Shown: piece by piece, positions 36,239-45,701 of the stretch
Layout: each line of letters opens with the position of its first letter
Position numbering within the stretch: the first letter of the stretch is position 1
Source: Actinomycetota bacterium
Lineage (GTDB): Bacteria; Actinomycetota; Humimicrobiia; Humimicrobiales; Humimicrobiaceae
DNA length: 64,000 bases
NCBI GenBank assembly: GCA_023379515.1
Contig: JAMCQQ010000201.1
Location: 32,546 to 96,545, forward strand
Direction: 5' to 3'
Position numbers and translations under genes: made by a program
The notes under the pieces: model-generated
Told to the model about the DNA's origin: nothing
What the model saw: only the letters and a program-made list of their open reading frames with translations
Database searches by the model: none

Positions 36239-37981
36239 TTAAAATCTGATAAAAAAAGTAGAACCTTTACCTAATTCTGATTCCAGACATATATTTCCAT
36301 TTAAAATATTTACAATTTTTTTTACTATGGCAAGTCCTATTCCTGTACTGTTATACCCTTTCCCAGTGTTATAACTTACAAATGGCTGAAATATTTTTTC
36401 ATGATAAATACTATCAATTCCAGTACCATTATCGCTTACAAAATAAGTTGGGCTGTTATCTGAAGATATTTTCCCTATCTCCAGTTTAGCATTTATATTA
36501 TCTTTTAAGGATTTGCATGAATTGTCTATTAAATTTTCAAACAGTATTTTTAGAAATTCACTATTAGAATAAAGTAACATATTAGATTCAACTTTATAGT
36601 TTATCCTGTACTCTTTATATTCTTCATCTTTTTTATCAATTATTTCATTTATTACATCTGAGAGGTTTACTTCCTCATAATTATGCTTCAGGTTTGAGAT
36701 TCTATATAATCCAAGCATGCTGTCAATAAGCTTTGAAATACTTTTTACTGCGCCTTTAATCTTTTCTATATATTCACCATTTTTGCTATTTTTAATTTCA
36801 GGAAATTCTTCAGCTATAATTGAACTGTATCCGTCTATTGTTCTTATATATTTTCTTACGTCATGAGATAGAGAATATGAAAAAGCTTCAAGGTCTTTGT
36901 TGGCTGTTTCAAGCTGTCTGGAATGATTCTTTAAATTTTCATTTAATGCCTTTAATTCCAGTTCCGCATCCCTTCTCTCTGTTATATCCTGCCCCTGGGC
37001 AATTGTTGCAACTATGGTTTTCTCATCTTCACCGTAAATGTTGGCAGAATTCCAGAGTACAACCTTTATATTTCCATTTTTACACATAATAGGTATTTCC
37101 ACTGAATCCCAGTGTTCACCTTCAAGAGTCCGTCTGATTTTATTTAACGATTCCTCCCTGCCTGATTCCGGAAACAAGACATCAAGTTCCCTGTCAATCA
37201 CTTCATTTACATTATAGCCTGTAAGGTGTTCAAAAGCATGATTAAAACGTGTTATTTTAAAAGACGGGTCCCATACTATTATGGGTGCATTTGCATAGTT
37301 AAATAATTTTTCAAGGTAATCTGTCGTTTGTCTATTGGAATTTAAGACATCTAAAACCTTATTTCTTTCATTAATTAATTCCTGTTTGAGTTTGCTTTGA
37401 GCTGAATTTTCTATTGCCATCCATTTATTTTCACGTTTTATCAGTGCAAATTCATGATTCTTTATTATGTCTATAATTTCATCTGCACCATACCTGCCCA
37501 GGAAATAAGTACAGGCAACTATCATTTTGTAATTACTGATAATCTTATTGATCTCTTCTTCGTAATCTGTAAAATCCTTCCAGCCGTTTTTCTGAAGCCA
37601 GATGGTATCACCGGTTACTCTAATACCTTCAAATCCGTTTTCAAGAGCCTTGTCCAATTTTCTGATCCAGAAATCAAGGACCCTTCCGGCTTTAAAACTT
37701 CCACCCTTTGTATATAATTCAGAGTAATTAAATATTTCCAGTTGCTTCTTCTTAAGATAACCATCCAAATCAGGCATTGATCCGGCTAAAGCGTGCATGG
37801 CTTTTGTTTCAGGCAGAGACTCTGAAGTTACCCAAATACAGTATTCATTACTTTCAAGTCCTGCTTTAAAGTAAGGAACAAGGATTTCAATAAGGTCATC
37901 CTTTGTATTATAAAGCTGACAAAAATGTGTACCCCATGGTATTTCCTTTATAATATCAATACCTGTTCTTCTTGCTTCCAT
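36239..37981 (-). CDS. Sensor histidine kinase with MEDS and PAS domains
   Basis: N-terminal MEDS domain (GTHFCQLYNTKDDLIEILVPYFKAGL), known from DcmR-like regulators of one-carbon and methanogen metabolism, then a PAS domain (APIIVWDPSFKITRFN) with a PAC motif, a coiled linker, HisKA with SLSHDVRKYIRTIDGY, and HATPase with N box ENLIDNSCKSL, DNGTGI and STGIGLAIV. No membrane helix. The frame opens at ATG 38020, but AAGGAG lies just before ATG 37981 and nothing precedes 38020, so I choose 37981 (580 residues). The companion receiver follows. The adjacent C1-type quinoprotein makes an alcohol-linked signal conceivable; that is inference. Confidence 0.9.
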   Translation of the reverse strand: MEARRTGIDIIKEIPWGTHFCQLYNTKDDLIEILVPYFKAGLESNEYCIWVTSESLPETKAMHALAGSMPDLDGYLKKKQLEIFNYSELYTKGGSFKAGRVLDFWIRKLDKALENGFEGIRVTGDTIWLQKNGWKDFTDYEEEINKIISNYKMIVACTYFLGRYGADEIIDIIKNHEFALIKRENKWMAIENSAQSKLKQELINERNKVLDVLNSNRQTTDYLEKLFNYANAPIIVWDPSFKITRFNHAFEHLTGYNVNEVIDRELDVLFPESGREESLNKIRRTLEGEHWDSVEIPIMCKNGNIKVVLWNSANIYGEDEKTIVATIAQGQDITERRDAELELKALNENLKNHSRQLETANKDLEAFSYSLSHDVRKYIRTIDGYSSIIAEEFPEIKNSKNGEYIEKIKGAVKSISKLIDSMLGLYRISNLKHNYEEVNLSDVINEIIDKKDEEYKEYRINYKVESNMLLYSNSEFLKILFENLIDNSCKSLKDNINAKLEIGKISSDNSPTYFVSDNGTGIDSIYHEKIFQPFVSYNTGKGYNSTGIGLAIVKKIVNILNGNICLESELGKGSTFFIRF

Positions 37982-38243
37982 GTTCTCCTTAAATAACAAA
38001 CTATTATGTAATCTAATCATTAAGAATACTGCTAAAAAATATTTTACAGATATTTTAAAATAAATGTCAAAAAAAGATATTTTTTTAATCCTGAATTTTT
38101 AAAATGAATTTTTTCTTTTCAAGTTTAATCTTAATAAATATGAATAACAATATAAAAATAGCAAATAAAATAAATTAAATACTTCTAAAATCTTTCAAAT
38201 AATATGTTTTAATTTTGATTGTGAGATAATAAATAACCTGCAA

Positions 38244-39203
38244 TTAATAATTATAAATAGAGACAAGCAAGCCATATTTATCCCTTAAATATAAGGTATC
38301 GTGTTCATTATTCCAGACTGGCTGTTGACAATTCCAGTATAACTTTTCACCGGAGTTATTTCCGGAACCGGAGTATATGAAAACCGTTTTTTGTGGTCCA
38401 AGGCTAAAGACAGTGAATTTATAAATATTTGTACCTGCATCTTTTACAGTCCAGCCATCCATATTTAATACTTTTCCACCGGTATTTTTAATACTGAACC
38501 ATTCCCCATTTAAATTTTTGCTATCACTGCCTTCAGCATCATAATTAAGTTTAATTTCAATAAATTCATCAGGAGATTTCTGCCATAATCCAGCTTCGTT
38601 TTCTCTTGCATATCTTTCAGCTTTAAGAAACTTGTCAGTGTGCTTCACATCAGGCGGATAGGTATAGGCATTTGCAAATCCGCATCTTATCATTTCAAGA
38701 TTTACAAAATACTGCGGACAATACACATATCTTAAAAATCTTCCATACTGATCTCTGTCTGTTACATCTTTTTCAAGTTTTACCTGTTTATTAAGGACAA
38801 GAATTTCCATAAATTCTCTGGCTTCCTCATAAAAATACATTCCTGTTTCAGGGGTATTTATCCCTATCAGTCTTAATCTTTTGCCATTTTTCAGATCAAT
38901 TGTATCACCGTCAATTACTTTAACTACCTTATAACTATCATCATCAAAATTACTATTTTCATAAATACCGGAAATATCCGGTGCATTTTCTGCATTATCA
39001 TCAATTGAATCTGAATTTAATATTTTTGAAGAATCGGGTAGGTTTTTATAATCATTTGTTAAGACTGAAGAATCACCCGTATTATCATTTTTACTTAAAA
39101 TCTCTGTATTTTCAGGATAAAAAAGGCCGCAGGAAGTTTGAAAAAATAATACTGATATAAAAAATATAATAAAAATTATAAATATCGAAGTCTTGTTTTT
39201 CAA
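38244..39203 (-). CDS. Secreted nuclease lipoprotein: thermonuclease domain plus lamin-tail domain
   Basis: Signal peptide with lipobox C25, low-complexity Asn/Asp/Ser linker, SNase domain at about 90-200 (VIDGDTIDL, RLRLIGINTPET, DRDQYGRFLRYVY) and a C-terminal lamin-tail-like beta domain at about 215-319 (NGEWFSIKNTGGKVLNMDGWTVKD). The catalytic Arg/Glu/Arg set of SNase appears present; the second Ca ligand is Asn (NTPET), as in some bacterial homologues. Probably digests extracellular DNA or RNA for nutrients. The start overlaps the yacP stop by four bases, so it is coupled to it, which is unusual for a secreted nuclease. Confidence 0.92.
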   Translation of the reverse strand: MKNKTSIFIIFIIFFISVLFFQTSCGLFYPENTEILSKNDNTGDSSVLTNDYKNLPDSSKILNSDSIDDNAENAPDISGIYENSNFDDDSYKVVKVIDGDTIDLKNGKRLRLIGINTPETGMYFYEEAREFMEILVLNKQVKLEKDVTDRDQYGRFLRYVYCPQYFVNLEMIRCGFANAYTYPPDVKHTDKFLKAERYARENEAGLWQKSPDEFIEIKLNYDAEGSDSKNLNGEWFSIKNTGGKVLNMDGWTVKDAGTNIYKFTVFSLGPQKTVFIYSGSGNNSGEKLYWNCQQPVWNNEHDTLYLRDKYGLLVSIYNY

Positions 39204-39745
39204 TTTTTAATATGTTTTTTAGTAATTAATTTATCCTTTAATCTGGAAAGCTCTTCTTTTGATTTACGGTCAAGTTTTCTTTCAAAACTTGAAAAAGAGG
39301 AATTTTGAGATTTATTAATTTGACTTAATTTGTGCCTTGTTTCTCTTTTTTGCTGATTTAATTCCATGCAGAATTCCCTGACTGACTTTCTGTAAATATT
39401 TTCCTTAAATATTACCGTCTGCTGAATGTTATCAGAAGTAACTATGAATTTTTTATCATAACCCTCTTTAAGGTGGGCAATTTCCTCAATTATACTGTCA
39501 GCGGTTTTTGCTTTACCAGAAAAAATTACTTCCACGCCTTTCGTTTTTATTGAGTGTCTTTCCTTTTCTGAAGATTTTTGGGAGTCAAAAACAATAACGA
39601 TATCGCAGTCTCCGGCATGCTTATATTCTGCAAGATCATTTATTAATTTGTGCCTTAACTGCTCAAGTTTATCACTGCTCACTGATTTTCTGCTGTAATA
39701 TTTAAATATAAAGTTATATCCGTCAATAACTATAAGACTTTTCAT
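39200..39745 (-). CDS. yacP: NYN-domain RNA-binding/ribonuclease protein (YacP/Rae1-like)
   Basis: 181 residues, PIN-like NYN fold with LIVIDGYNFIF at the N-terminus, DIVIVFDSQKS and FIVTSDN, which provide the acidic site. B. subtilis YacP (Rae1) cleaves mRNA in the ribosome A site. In Firmicutes it follows rlmB, and so it does here, but a mobile hairpin element sits between them. The start codon ATG 39745 lies within the 9-base target duplication of that element, and the only ribosome site in front (AAGGA) comes from the element's inverted repeat. Confidence 0.9.
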   Translation of the reverse strand: MKSLIVIDGYNFIFKYYSRKSVSSDKLEQLRHKLINDLAEYKHAGDCDIVIVFDSQKSSEKERHSIKTKGVEVIFSGKAKTADSIIEEIAHLKEGYDKKFIVTSDNIQQTVIFKENIYRKSVREFCMELNQQKRETRHKLSQINKSQNSSFSSFERKLDRKSKEELSRLKDKLITKKHIKN

Positions 39746-39748
39746 ATA

Positions 39749-39980
39749 GTTAGTATTTCCTTTTTCGAGATTGAAAACAAACTATTGGATCGACAGCTGA
39801 GTGTTTAGAAAACCGTATGAAGGCAAAGCGGGCAGGGTTCCTCTCTTGGAGAGGAGAGCGAAGCCTGAAATCCGAGCAAACTTTGACTCGCTGGGGCAAA
39901 GTTTGCGTGTTTTCAAAACACTCAGTCGCCGATTCTTGCAGCCTTACTTTTTTATCTATCACAAAATTGGAAATGCTTCC
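39749..39980 (+). mobile_element. Hairpin repeat element, copy B, with 9-bp target duplication
   Basis: 232 bases, bordered by TTTCATATA at 39740-39748 and again at 39981-39989. Ends GTTAGTATTTCC and GGAAATGCTTCC are imperfect inverted repeats. A 24-base stem (39790-39813 with 39909-39932) encloses the core; the inner stem is GCAAACTTTG/CAAAGTTTGC where the other copies have GCAAGCTTTG/CAAAGCTTGC, a paired compensatory change. Inserted between rlmB and yacP, right at the yacP start codon. Confidence 0.93.
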
Positions 39981-40006
39981 TTTCATATATGAATTTTCAT
40001 CCTTTT

Positions 40007-40798
40007 TTAGTGTTTTTCATTTTCCTTAATTTGCATGTATATCTCATATAAAATTATTCCGGCCGCAACTGAAACATTGATTGAATCAAGCTCTTTATTT
40101 ATATCTATTCTTAACAGAATATCTGAATTTTCTCTTGAAAGCCGCGAAATTCCCTTATGCTCACTGCCAAGAATTAAAGCCATGGGGAAAATAAAATCAA
40201 GCTCACTTACCTGTTTAACATTTTCCTTATTCTCAACATCTGTACCGTAAATCCAGAATTTGTTTTCCTTTAATTTTTTTATAGTCTGCACCAGATTTGA
40301 AACCTGAAAAATTTTCATTTCCTCCAGAGTGCCTGCTGAAATTCTGCTTGTATCCTTATTAACTTCAATACTTCTGTGTTTTGGGATGATTATACCGTCA
40401 AATTCAAAAGCAAATGCACTGCGTATTATCGCACCAAAATTTCCTGCGTCAGTTATATTGTCAAGTATTAACAGTCTGCAGTTCTTATTTTCCTGGCTTG
40501 TCAGAAAAATATCCAGATCATGATAAGTATAATTAGTCACTTTTGCGCATATCCCCTGTGCTTTTAATTCCGGATTGATTATCAGTCTTTCAAAATTTTT
40601 GTCTTCAAGAATATTAAACTTAATTCTTTTTTCTTTAGCAAGGTGAAAAATTTTCTTAACCTGAGGGTTTGATCCTTTTGAGCCGGACAAATAAATTTCA
40701 TATATTTTTCTTTTGCCGGCATTTGTTTTTAAAAGCGAATAAACAGGATTGATTCCGCATATTAATTCGAGGTTTGATTTTAAATTGATTAAATCCAT
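40007..40798 (-). CDS. rlmB: 23S rRNA (guanosine-2'-O)-methyltransferase, TrmH/SpoU family
   Basis: 263 residues. N-terminal L30e-like substrate domain (about 10-85, starting ICGINPVYSLL), then the knotted SPOUT domain with motif 1 DNITDAGNFGAIIRSA, motif 2 LILGSEHKGIS and motif 3 INVSVAAGIILYE, which form the AdoMet site. Start ATG 40798, 25 bases after the cysS stop, as in the Bacillus cysS-mrnC-rlmB-yacP order; mrnC (mini-RNase III) is absent here. Related TrmH enzymes could act on tRNA, but the context favours RlmB. Confidence 0.92.
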   Translation of the reverse strand: MDLINLKSNLELICGINPVYSLLKTNAGKRKIYEIYLSGSKGSNPQVKKIFHLAKEKRIKFNILEDKNFERLIINPELKAQGICAKVTNYTYHDLDIFLTSQENKNCRLLILDNITDAGNFGAIIRSAFAFEFDGIIIPKHRSIEVNKDTSRISAGTLEEMKIFQVSNLVQTIKKLKENKFWIYGTDVENKENVKQVSELDFIFPMALILGSEHKGISRLSRENSDILLRIDINKELDSINVSVAAGIILYEIYMQIKENEKH

Positions 40799-40823
40799 TA
40801 CCTTTTTTTTGCAATATTAAAAA

Positions 40824-42320
40824 TTACTTTTGAATTTTCCAGATTGTACCGTCCTTTCTGTCTTCCAGTATTATTCCTGCTTTAAGAAGTCTGCTTCTGA
40901 TTTCATCAGATTTTTTAAAATCTTTTATACTTCTTGCTTCATTTCTTTCCTGAATCAGTTTATCAATTTGTGATGCTTCAATGCTTCCTGTTTCAGCAGC
41001 ATGTTCGATAAGGTCTTTTTTTACCGCACCTGCAGGATCAATTCCAAAAATTTTATATAAACCTGTGATCTCATTATAAAAATTGTTCAAATCATGAATA
41101 AATTCTTTGTCATAAATAAAATCAGCAGCCTGGATTATTCCGTTAACAGTCTTTATAGCTTCAAAAAGAATCCCTATTGCCCCCGCACTGTTAAAATCAT
41201 CATCCATGACAGATATGAAATCAGCCTTAATTGATTTAAGAAGATATTTAAGCTTTCTTTTATCTTCTGCTGATTTAAGATTGTTATTTATTCTGCTTTC
41301 CCGTTCTTCTGCATCTTTTTTATTTATTATAAACTGGATATTTCGTACTGTATTTGTTATTTTTTCAAATGCTTTTTGAGACTCTTCAAGTTTTTCACCG
41401 CTGAATTCAAGAGGACTTCTGTAGTGAGTGGAAAGTATATAAAATTTTATTACATTTGCGGAAAACTTTTTAAGAAGATTTTTTAAAATCCAGTCATCCT
41501 GAAGTCCGTCAGACTTTGACATTTTTCTTTCTCTGACTTCAATCATGCCATTATGCATCCAGTATTTAACAAAATTCCCTTTCTCCGGAAATGCAGCCTC
41601 ACTTTGAGCAATTTCATTTTCATGATGAGGAAAAATAAGGTCAATACCTCCGCCATGGATATCAAAACCAAAACCCAGATACTTGTAAGCCATTGCGGAA
41701 CATTCAATATGCCAGCCTGGTCTTCCCCTGCCCCATGGACTATCCCAACTGGGCTCACCTGGTTTTGCTTTCTTCCAGAGAGCAAAATCAATTTTATTTC
41801 TTTTTTCAAATTCACCATCATCAGAATCCTTCATTTCGTCAATCTTTTGCCCTGAAAGTTTGCCATAGTTTTTATCTTTAAAAACATCAAAATAAACATT
41901 GCCGCCGGCAACATAACCATAATCATTATTGATAATCCTGGTTATAATATCTATGATTTCATTTATCATACCTGTAGCAAAAGGAATCTCATCAATACTG
42001 TCAATCTCGAGAGTATTAAGATCTTCAAGGAAAGCTTTTATATATCTTTCAGTAATAATCTTATAATCAACACCTTCCTCATTGGCTTTATTTATTATTT
42101 TATCTTCAATGTCAGTTATATTCTGAACAAATAAAACTTCATAACCAAGATATTTAAGATAATTTCTTACCATGTTAAAAACAATTACCGGCCTTGCATT
42201 GCCAATTGAAATGTAGTTATAAACAGTTGGCCCGCAAACATACATCTTTACTTTATTTTTTTCAGATGAAATAAGTAATTCTTTTTTTCTGGAAAGTGTA
42301 TTATGCAATTTCAAAGCCAA
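40824..42320 (-). CDS. cysS: Cysteine--tRNA ligase
   Basis: Class I synthetase. HIGH-like motif CGPTVYNYISIGNARP (GNAR in place of HIGH, as in some CysRS), the zinc site HIECSAMA and HGGGIDLIFPHHENE, and KMSKSDG. 498 residues, slightly above the usual 460-475, with a normal C-terminal anticodon-binding part. The start is TTG 42320, with GAGG upstream. Followed by rlmB and preceded by cysE, the standard Firmicutes arrangement. No T-box leader is seen in the 117 bases before it. Confidence 0.96.
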   Translation of the reverse strand: MALKLHNTLSRKKELLISSEKNKVKMYVCGPTVYNYISIGNARPVIVFNMVRNYLKYLGYEVLFVQNITDIEDKIINKANEEGVDYKIITERYIKAFLEDLNTLEIDSIDEIPFATGMINEIIDIITRIINNDYGYVAGGNVYFDVFKDKNYGKLSGQKIDEMKDSDDGEFEKRNKIDFALWKKAKPGEPSWDSPWGRGRPGWHIECSAMAYKYLGFGFDIHGGGIDLIFPHHENEIAQSEAAFPEKGNFVKYWMHNGMIEVRERKMSKSDGLQDDWILKNLLKKFSANVIKFYILSTHYRSPLEFSGEKLEESQKAFEKITNTVRNIQFIINKKDAEERESRINNNLKSAEDKRKLKYLLKSIKADFISVMDDDFNSAGAIGILFEAIKTVNGIIQAADFIYDKEFIHDLNNFYNEITGLYKIFGIDPAGAVKKDLIEHAAETGSIEASQIDKLIQERNEARSIKDFKKSDEIRSRLLKAGIILEDRKDGTIWKIQK

Positions 42321-42437
42321 ATTATGTTCCCTCTTTCTTTGTGTTTAAATTACAAAACATACCCTGCCGATTTAATTTCAGCAATTAAAACTTTTCAGTT
42401 ATTTCAGATTTAATTATTATGAAAAAATTATATATTT

Positions 42438-43085
42438 TTATTGTTTTTTTAATCTTTTGAACTCATCTTCAAGAATATCCAGCCTTGATTTTAAATCCGT
42501 CAGCAAATCATTTACAGGATCCGGAAGATTCATTTTATGAAATTCATCAGATAATACTCTTTCACCCTTAATTCTTACAATTCTTCCGGGAACCCCAACA
42601 ACAGTACAATCGTCAGGAACCGGATCAATGACAACTGCGCCTGCTCCAATTACAACATTATTGCCAATGGTAATTGACCCAAGAATTTTTGCCCCGGCAG
42701 AAACAACTACATTATTTCCAAGTGTGGGGTGCCTTTTGCCTCTTTCCTTGCCTGTTCCACCCAGGGTTACTCCCTGATAAAGAAGACAGTCATCGCCCAT
42801 TATGGTGGTTTCCCCAATTACAACTCCCATCCCGTGATCAATGAAAAGCCTTCTGCCAATCTGTGCTCCGGGATGGATCTCTATTCCTGTAAAAAATTTT
42901 GTAATTTGTGAAGTCCATCTCGGAAAAAATGGTATCCTGTGCTTTAAAAGCCAGTGTGAAATCCTGTGGAAAATAACTGCATGGACTCCCGAGTAAGTAA
43001 GTATGATTTCAAAAGCATTTAATGCGGCCGGATCTTTTTCCTTTGCTGCTTTTACCTGTTCAATTAATTCTGATATAAGTCCCAT
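42438..43085 (-). CDS. cysE: Serine O-acetyltransferase
   Basis: Makes O-acetylserine for cysteine synthesis. N-terminal helical part with YSGVHAVIFHRISHWL, then a left-handed beta-helix of hexapeptide repeats (IHPGAQIGRRLFIDHGMGVVIGE) with the catalytic His in FIDHG. 215 residues, the short epsK-type form with a brief tail. ATG 43085. Sits between gltX and cysS as in Bacillus, linking cysteine supply to charging. 185 bases upstream are AT-rich with no recognised leader. Confidence 0.96.
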   Translation of the reverse strand: MGLISELIEQVKAAKEKDPAALNAFEIILTYSGVHAVIFHRISHWLLKHRIPFFPRWTSQITKFFTGIEIHPGAQIGRRLFIDHGMGVVIGETTIMGDDCLLYQGVTLGGTGKERGKRHPTLGNNVVVSAGAKILGSITIGNNVVIGAGAVVIDPVPDDCTVVGVPGRIVRIKGERVLSDEFHKMNLPDPVNDLLTDLKSRLDILEDEFKRLKKQ

Positions 43086-43270
43086 TTTTAAATTATTGAT
43101 TTAAATTTTTTTAAATTTATTACTCAAAAAGACAGCTTAATTACTGTAATATCTGATTATACTAAAATATCATTAATTTTATGTAAAAAATGATTATTTT
43201 TTGTAAATTAATTAAATTTTATCTTTTACTGCAGTTTTAGTTGAATATGTTTATACACAATTTGAAAAAA

Positions 43271-44764
43271 TCAATTATCAATTAAAAAATTTAACGTCCC
43301 GCCAATCCTGTTTAAGCATTCCTCAATACCCAGTATGGAAATTACTTTAGGAAGTTCGGGCCCATGAACTTTTCCTGTCAGACTTGCTCTGATTGGCATA
43401 TACAGCAGTTTACCCTTTATATTATCATCTTTGAGTCTGTTGCCAATTTCATTAATAATTTCCCTTGCTTTTTCATCATCTATTATGATATCTGTATTAA
43501 TACCGACTGCTTTTTCCTGTAAATTTATTTCCTGCAGTTTTTCCGCAAACATGTCAATTACTATTTTACTTGAACCAAGTCTTAATATTTCAAGGGCTTC
43601 CTGATCATAATATTTTATTTCATTTGAGAAAAAATCTCTGACATAGTCCGGAAACTGTGCAAGTGTTCTTAAATTATCCCTGAAAGCATCAACACACTTT
43701 AATATTTTATTTTTTATCCTGATATTGCTTAAATCTTCAGATTTGACAATATTTTCCCTTAATAGAAAGGGCAGGATTAAATCAAATAAATCCATGTTTG
43801 ATTTTTTTCTTATATATATTCCATTTAACCAGTTCAGCTTGTCTATATCAAAAATTGCAGGATTCTTTGAAATATCTGAAATTTTGAACTTATTTAATAT
43901 ATCACTTAAATAAAATATTTCTTCCCCATCTCTTGGAGCCCAGGAAAGCAGGGACAGATAGTTTGCCATGGCTTCCCTTAAGTATCCTTCATCCCTAAAT
44001 TGAGAAATGGTAGCTGCTCCATGTCTTTTGCTTAATTTGGCGCCGTCCTTGCCGAGAATCATTGATAGATGAGCAAAATCAGGGATTTTATATCCCAGAC
44101 TATTAAAAAGCAATATCTGTCTTGCGGTATTTGTAATATGATCTTCGCCCCTTAAAACATGGGTTATTTTCATATCATTGTCATCTACTACAACGGCAAA
44201 GTTATATGATGGAGTGCTGTCTGATTTTATAAGCACAAAATCACTTATTACATCAGAAGAAAATTTTATTTCACCTCTGATTAAATCATTAAATTTTATT
44301 TCTCCATCACTTACTTTATATCTGATCGTATATTCAATATGATTTTTTAAATTTTCATTTATTTCTTCCTTTGACATATTTCTGCATTTATTATCATAAC
44401 CAATTGGTTTTCCTTCAGATATCAGTTTTTCTCTTAATGTTTCAAGTCTTTCAGGTCTGCAAAAACACATATATGCCTTGTCTTCTTTAAGAAGACGCTG
44501 TGCTTCTGCTTCATATAGTTTAATCCTGTCGCTTTGCCTGTAAAATTCATCCCAGTCAAAACCAAGCCATTTTAAACCCTCTATAATGGATTTTTCAAAT
44601 TCTTCAGTTGAGCGTTTCAAGTCAGTATCTTCAATCCGCAGGATAAGATCGCCATTCATGCTTTTTGCAGAAATCCAGTTAAATAATGCCGTTCTTGCTG
44701 TTCCTATATGCAGTCCTCCTGTAGGAGAAGGTGCAAATCTGAATCTTGGTTTATCAGCTTTCAA
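43271..44764 (-). CDS. gltX: Glutamate--tRNA ligase
   Basis: Class I synthetase with the HIGH motif FAPSPTGGLHIGTARTALFNW and KLSKRHG. 497 residues, normal for bacterial GluRS. The start is TTG 44764 with AAAGGA six bases upstream. It may charge tRNA-Gln as well (non-discriminating) if GatCAB is present, which cannot be seen here. Between ispF and cysE, standard Firmicutes order. Confidence 0.96.
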   Translation of the reverse strand: MKADKPRFRFAPSPTGGLHIGTARTALFNWISAKSMNGDLILRIEDTDLKRSTEEFEKSIIEGLKWLGFDWDEFYRQSDRIKLYEAEAQRLLKEDKAYMCFCRPERLETLREKLISEGKPIGYDNKCRNMSKEEINENLKNHIEYTIRYKVSDGEIKFNDLIRGEIKFSSDVISDFVLIKSDSTPSYNFAVVVDDNDMKITHVLRGEDHITNTARQILLFNSLGYKIPDFAHLSMILGKDGAKLSKRHGAATISQFRDEGYLREAMANYLSLLSWAPRDGEEIFYLSDILNKFKISDISKNPAIFDIDKLNWLNGIYIRKKSNMDLFDLILPFLLRENIVKSEDLSNIRIKNKILKCVDAFRDNLRTLAQFPDYVRDFFSNEIKYYDQEALEILRLGSSKIVIDMFAEKLQEINLQEKAVGINTDIIIDDEKAREIINEIGNRLKDDNIKGKLLYMPIRASLTGKVHGPELPKVISILGIEECLNRIGGTLNFLIDN

Positions 44765-44905
44765 TTTTTTCCTTTATTTCTTTTAGCTTTTAAAAATATT
44801 TTAAAAACTTATTTAAAAACACACGCAGCATCAGTTTTAAAATAATATGAATTAGATGTTTAAATCTTATTTCTGTTAAACAATTAATATGATGGTTTAA
44901 TTTTT

Positions 44906-45379
44906 TCAAATTTCTTCGAGCAGGATAATGCTTTGAGCTGCAGCTCCTTCCTGCCTTCCGCAAAAGCCAAGACCTTCTGTTGTAGTTGCTTTTATATTGA
45001 TCTGACTTTCATTAATTTCCATTGATTTTGACAGGTTTTTTTTCATTAAATCAATATAAGGAAACACTTTTGGCTTTTCAAGGATTAAGATATTATCGCA
45101 ATTACCTATTTTATATCCATTGCCTTTCATCATTTTAATTACTCTTTCAAGAAGAATAATGCTTGAAATATTCTTATACTGCATATCAGTATCGGGAAAA
45201 TGAATACCGATATCGCCAAGTCCAAGCGCCCCTAGTATCGCATCATTTATTGCATGAATTAAAACATCTGCATCTGAATGTCCGAGCAAACCTTTCCCGT
45301 GTTTTATTTCAACTCCTCCCAAAATTAACTTTCTTCCATGTGCAAACTGGTGCACATCATAGCCTATTCCAATTTTCAT
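44906..45379 (-). CDS. ispF: 2-C-methyl-D-erythritol 2,4-cyclodiphosphate synthase
   Basis: MEP pathway enzyme for isoprenoids. [10 protein letters not shown] with the metal-binding Asp and His, [23 protein letters not shown], and the C-terminal [16 protein letters not shown]. 157 residues, the full family length. Separated from ispD by a mobile hairpin element of 229 bases, while in most genomes ispD and ispF are adjacent or fused. Confidence 0.97.
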   Translation of the reverse strand: MKIGIGYDVHQFAHGRKLILGGVEIKHGKGLLGHSDADVLIHAINDAILGALGLGDIGIHFPDTDMQYKNISSIILLERVIKMMKGNGYKIGNCDNILILEKPKVFPYIDLMKKNLSKSMEINESQINIKATTTEGLGFCGRQEGAAAQSIILLEEI

Positions 45380-45463
45380 TTGTTGACTCCGTTAATTAAA
45401 AATATCTGACCTTTAAAAAAATAATTGTGATATTCTTTGACTTTTTTACAGACCTTAAAATTT

Positions 45464-45692
45464 GTTAACATTTCCTTTTTCGTGATTGCAAACAAATTAT
45501 TGGATTAGGCTGGGTGACTTAAGAAAACCGTTTGAAGGCTGAGCGGGCAAGGTTCCTCTATAAAGAGAAGAGCGAAGCCTGAAACCGAGCAAGCTTTGCC
45601 TAAGCTGGGGCAAAGCTTGCGTGTTTTCGAAATACCCAGCCTGATTTTTGCAGTTTTACTTTTGTCCCTATCACGAAATTGGAAATGCTTCT
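45464..45692 (+). mobile_element. Hairpin repeat element, copy C, with 9-bp target duplication
   Basis: 229 bases, bordered by TTAAAATTT at 45455-45463 and again at 45693-45701; the second copy abuts the ispD stop codon at 45702. Ends are GTTAACATTTCC and GGAAATGCTTCT. The long stem (45504-45527 with 45623-45645) is changed on both sides relative to the other copies (TTAGGCTGGGT with ACCCAGCCTGA), keeping the pairing. Core hairpins are shorter and the loop differs (CCTAAGCTGGGG). Confidence 0.93.
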
Positions 45693-45701
45693 TTAAAATT
45701 T

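Noticed and set aside
39750..40029. Three frames over hairpin element B
   Set aside because: They arise from the palindromic repeat on both strands and have no ribosome sites.
42321..44905. T-box leaders before cysS, cysE or gltX
   Set aside because: No GGTGGNACCGCG-type antiterminator box was found on the minus strand.
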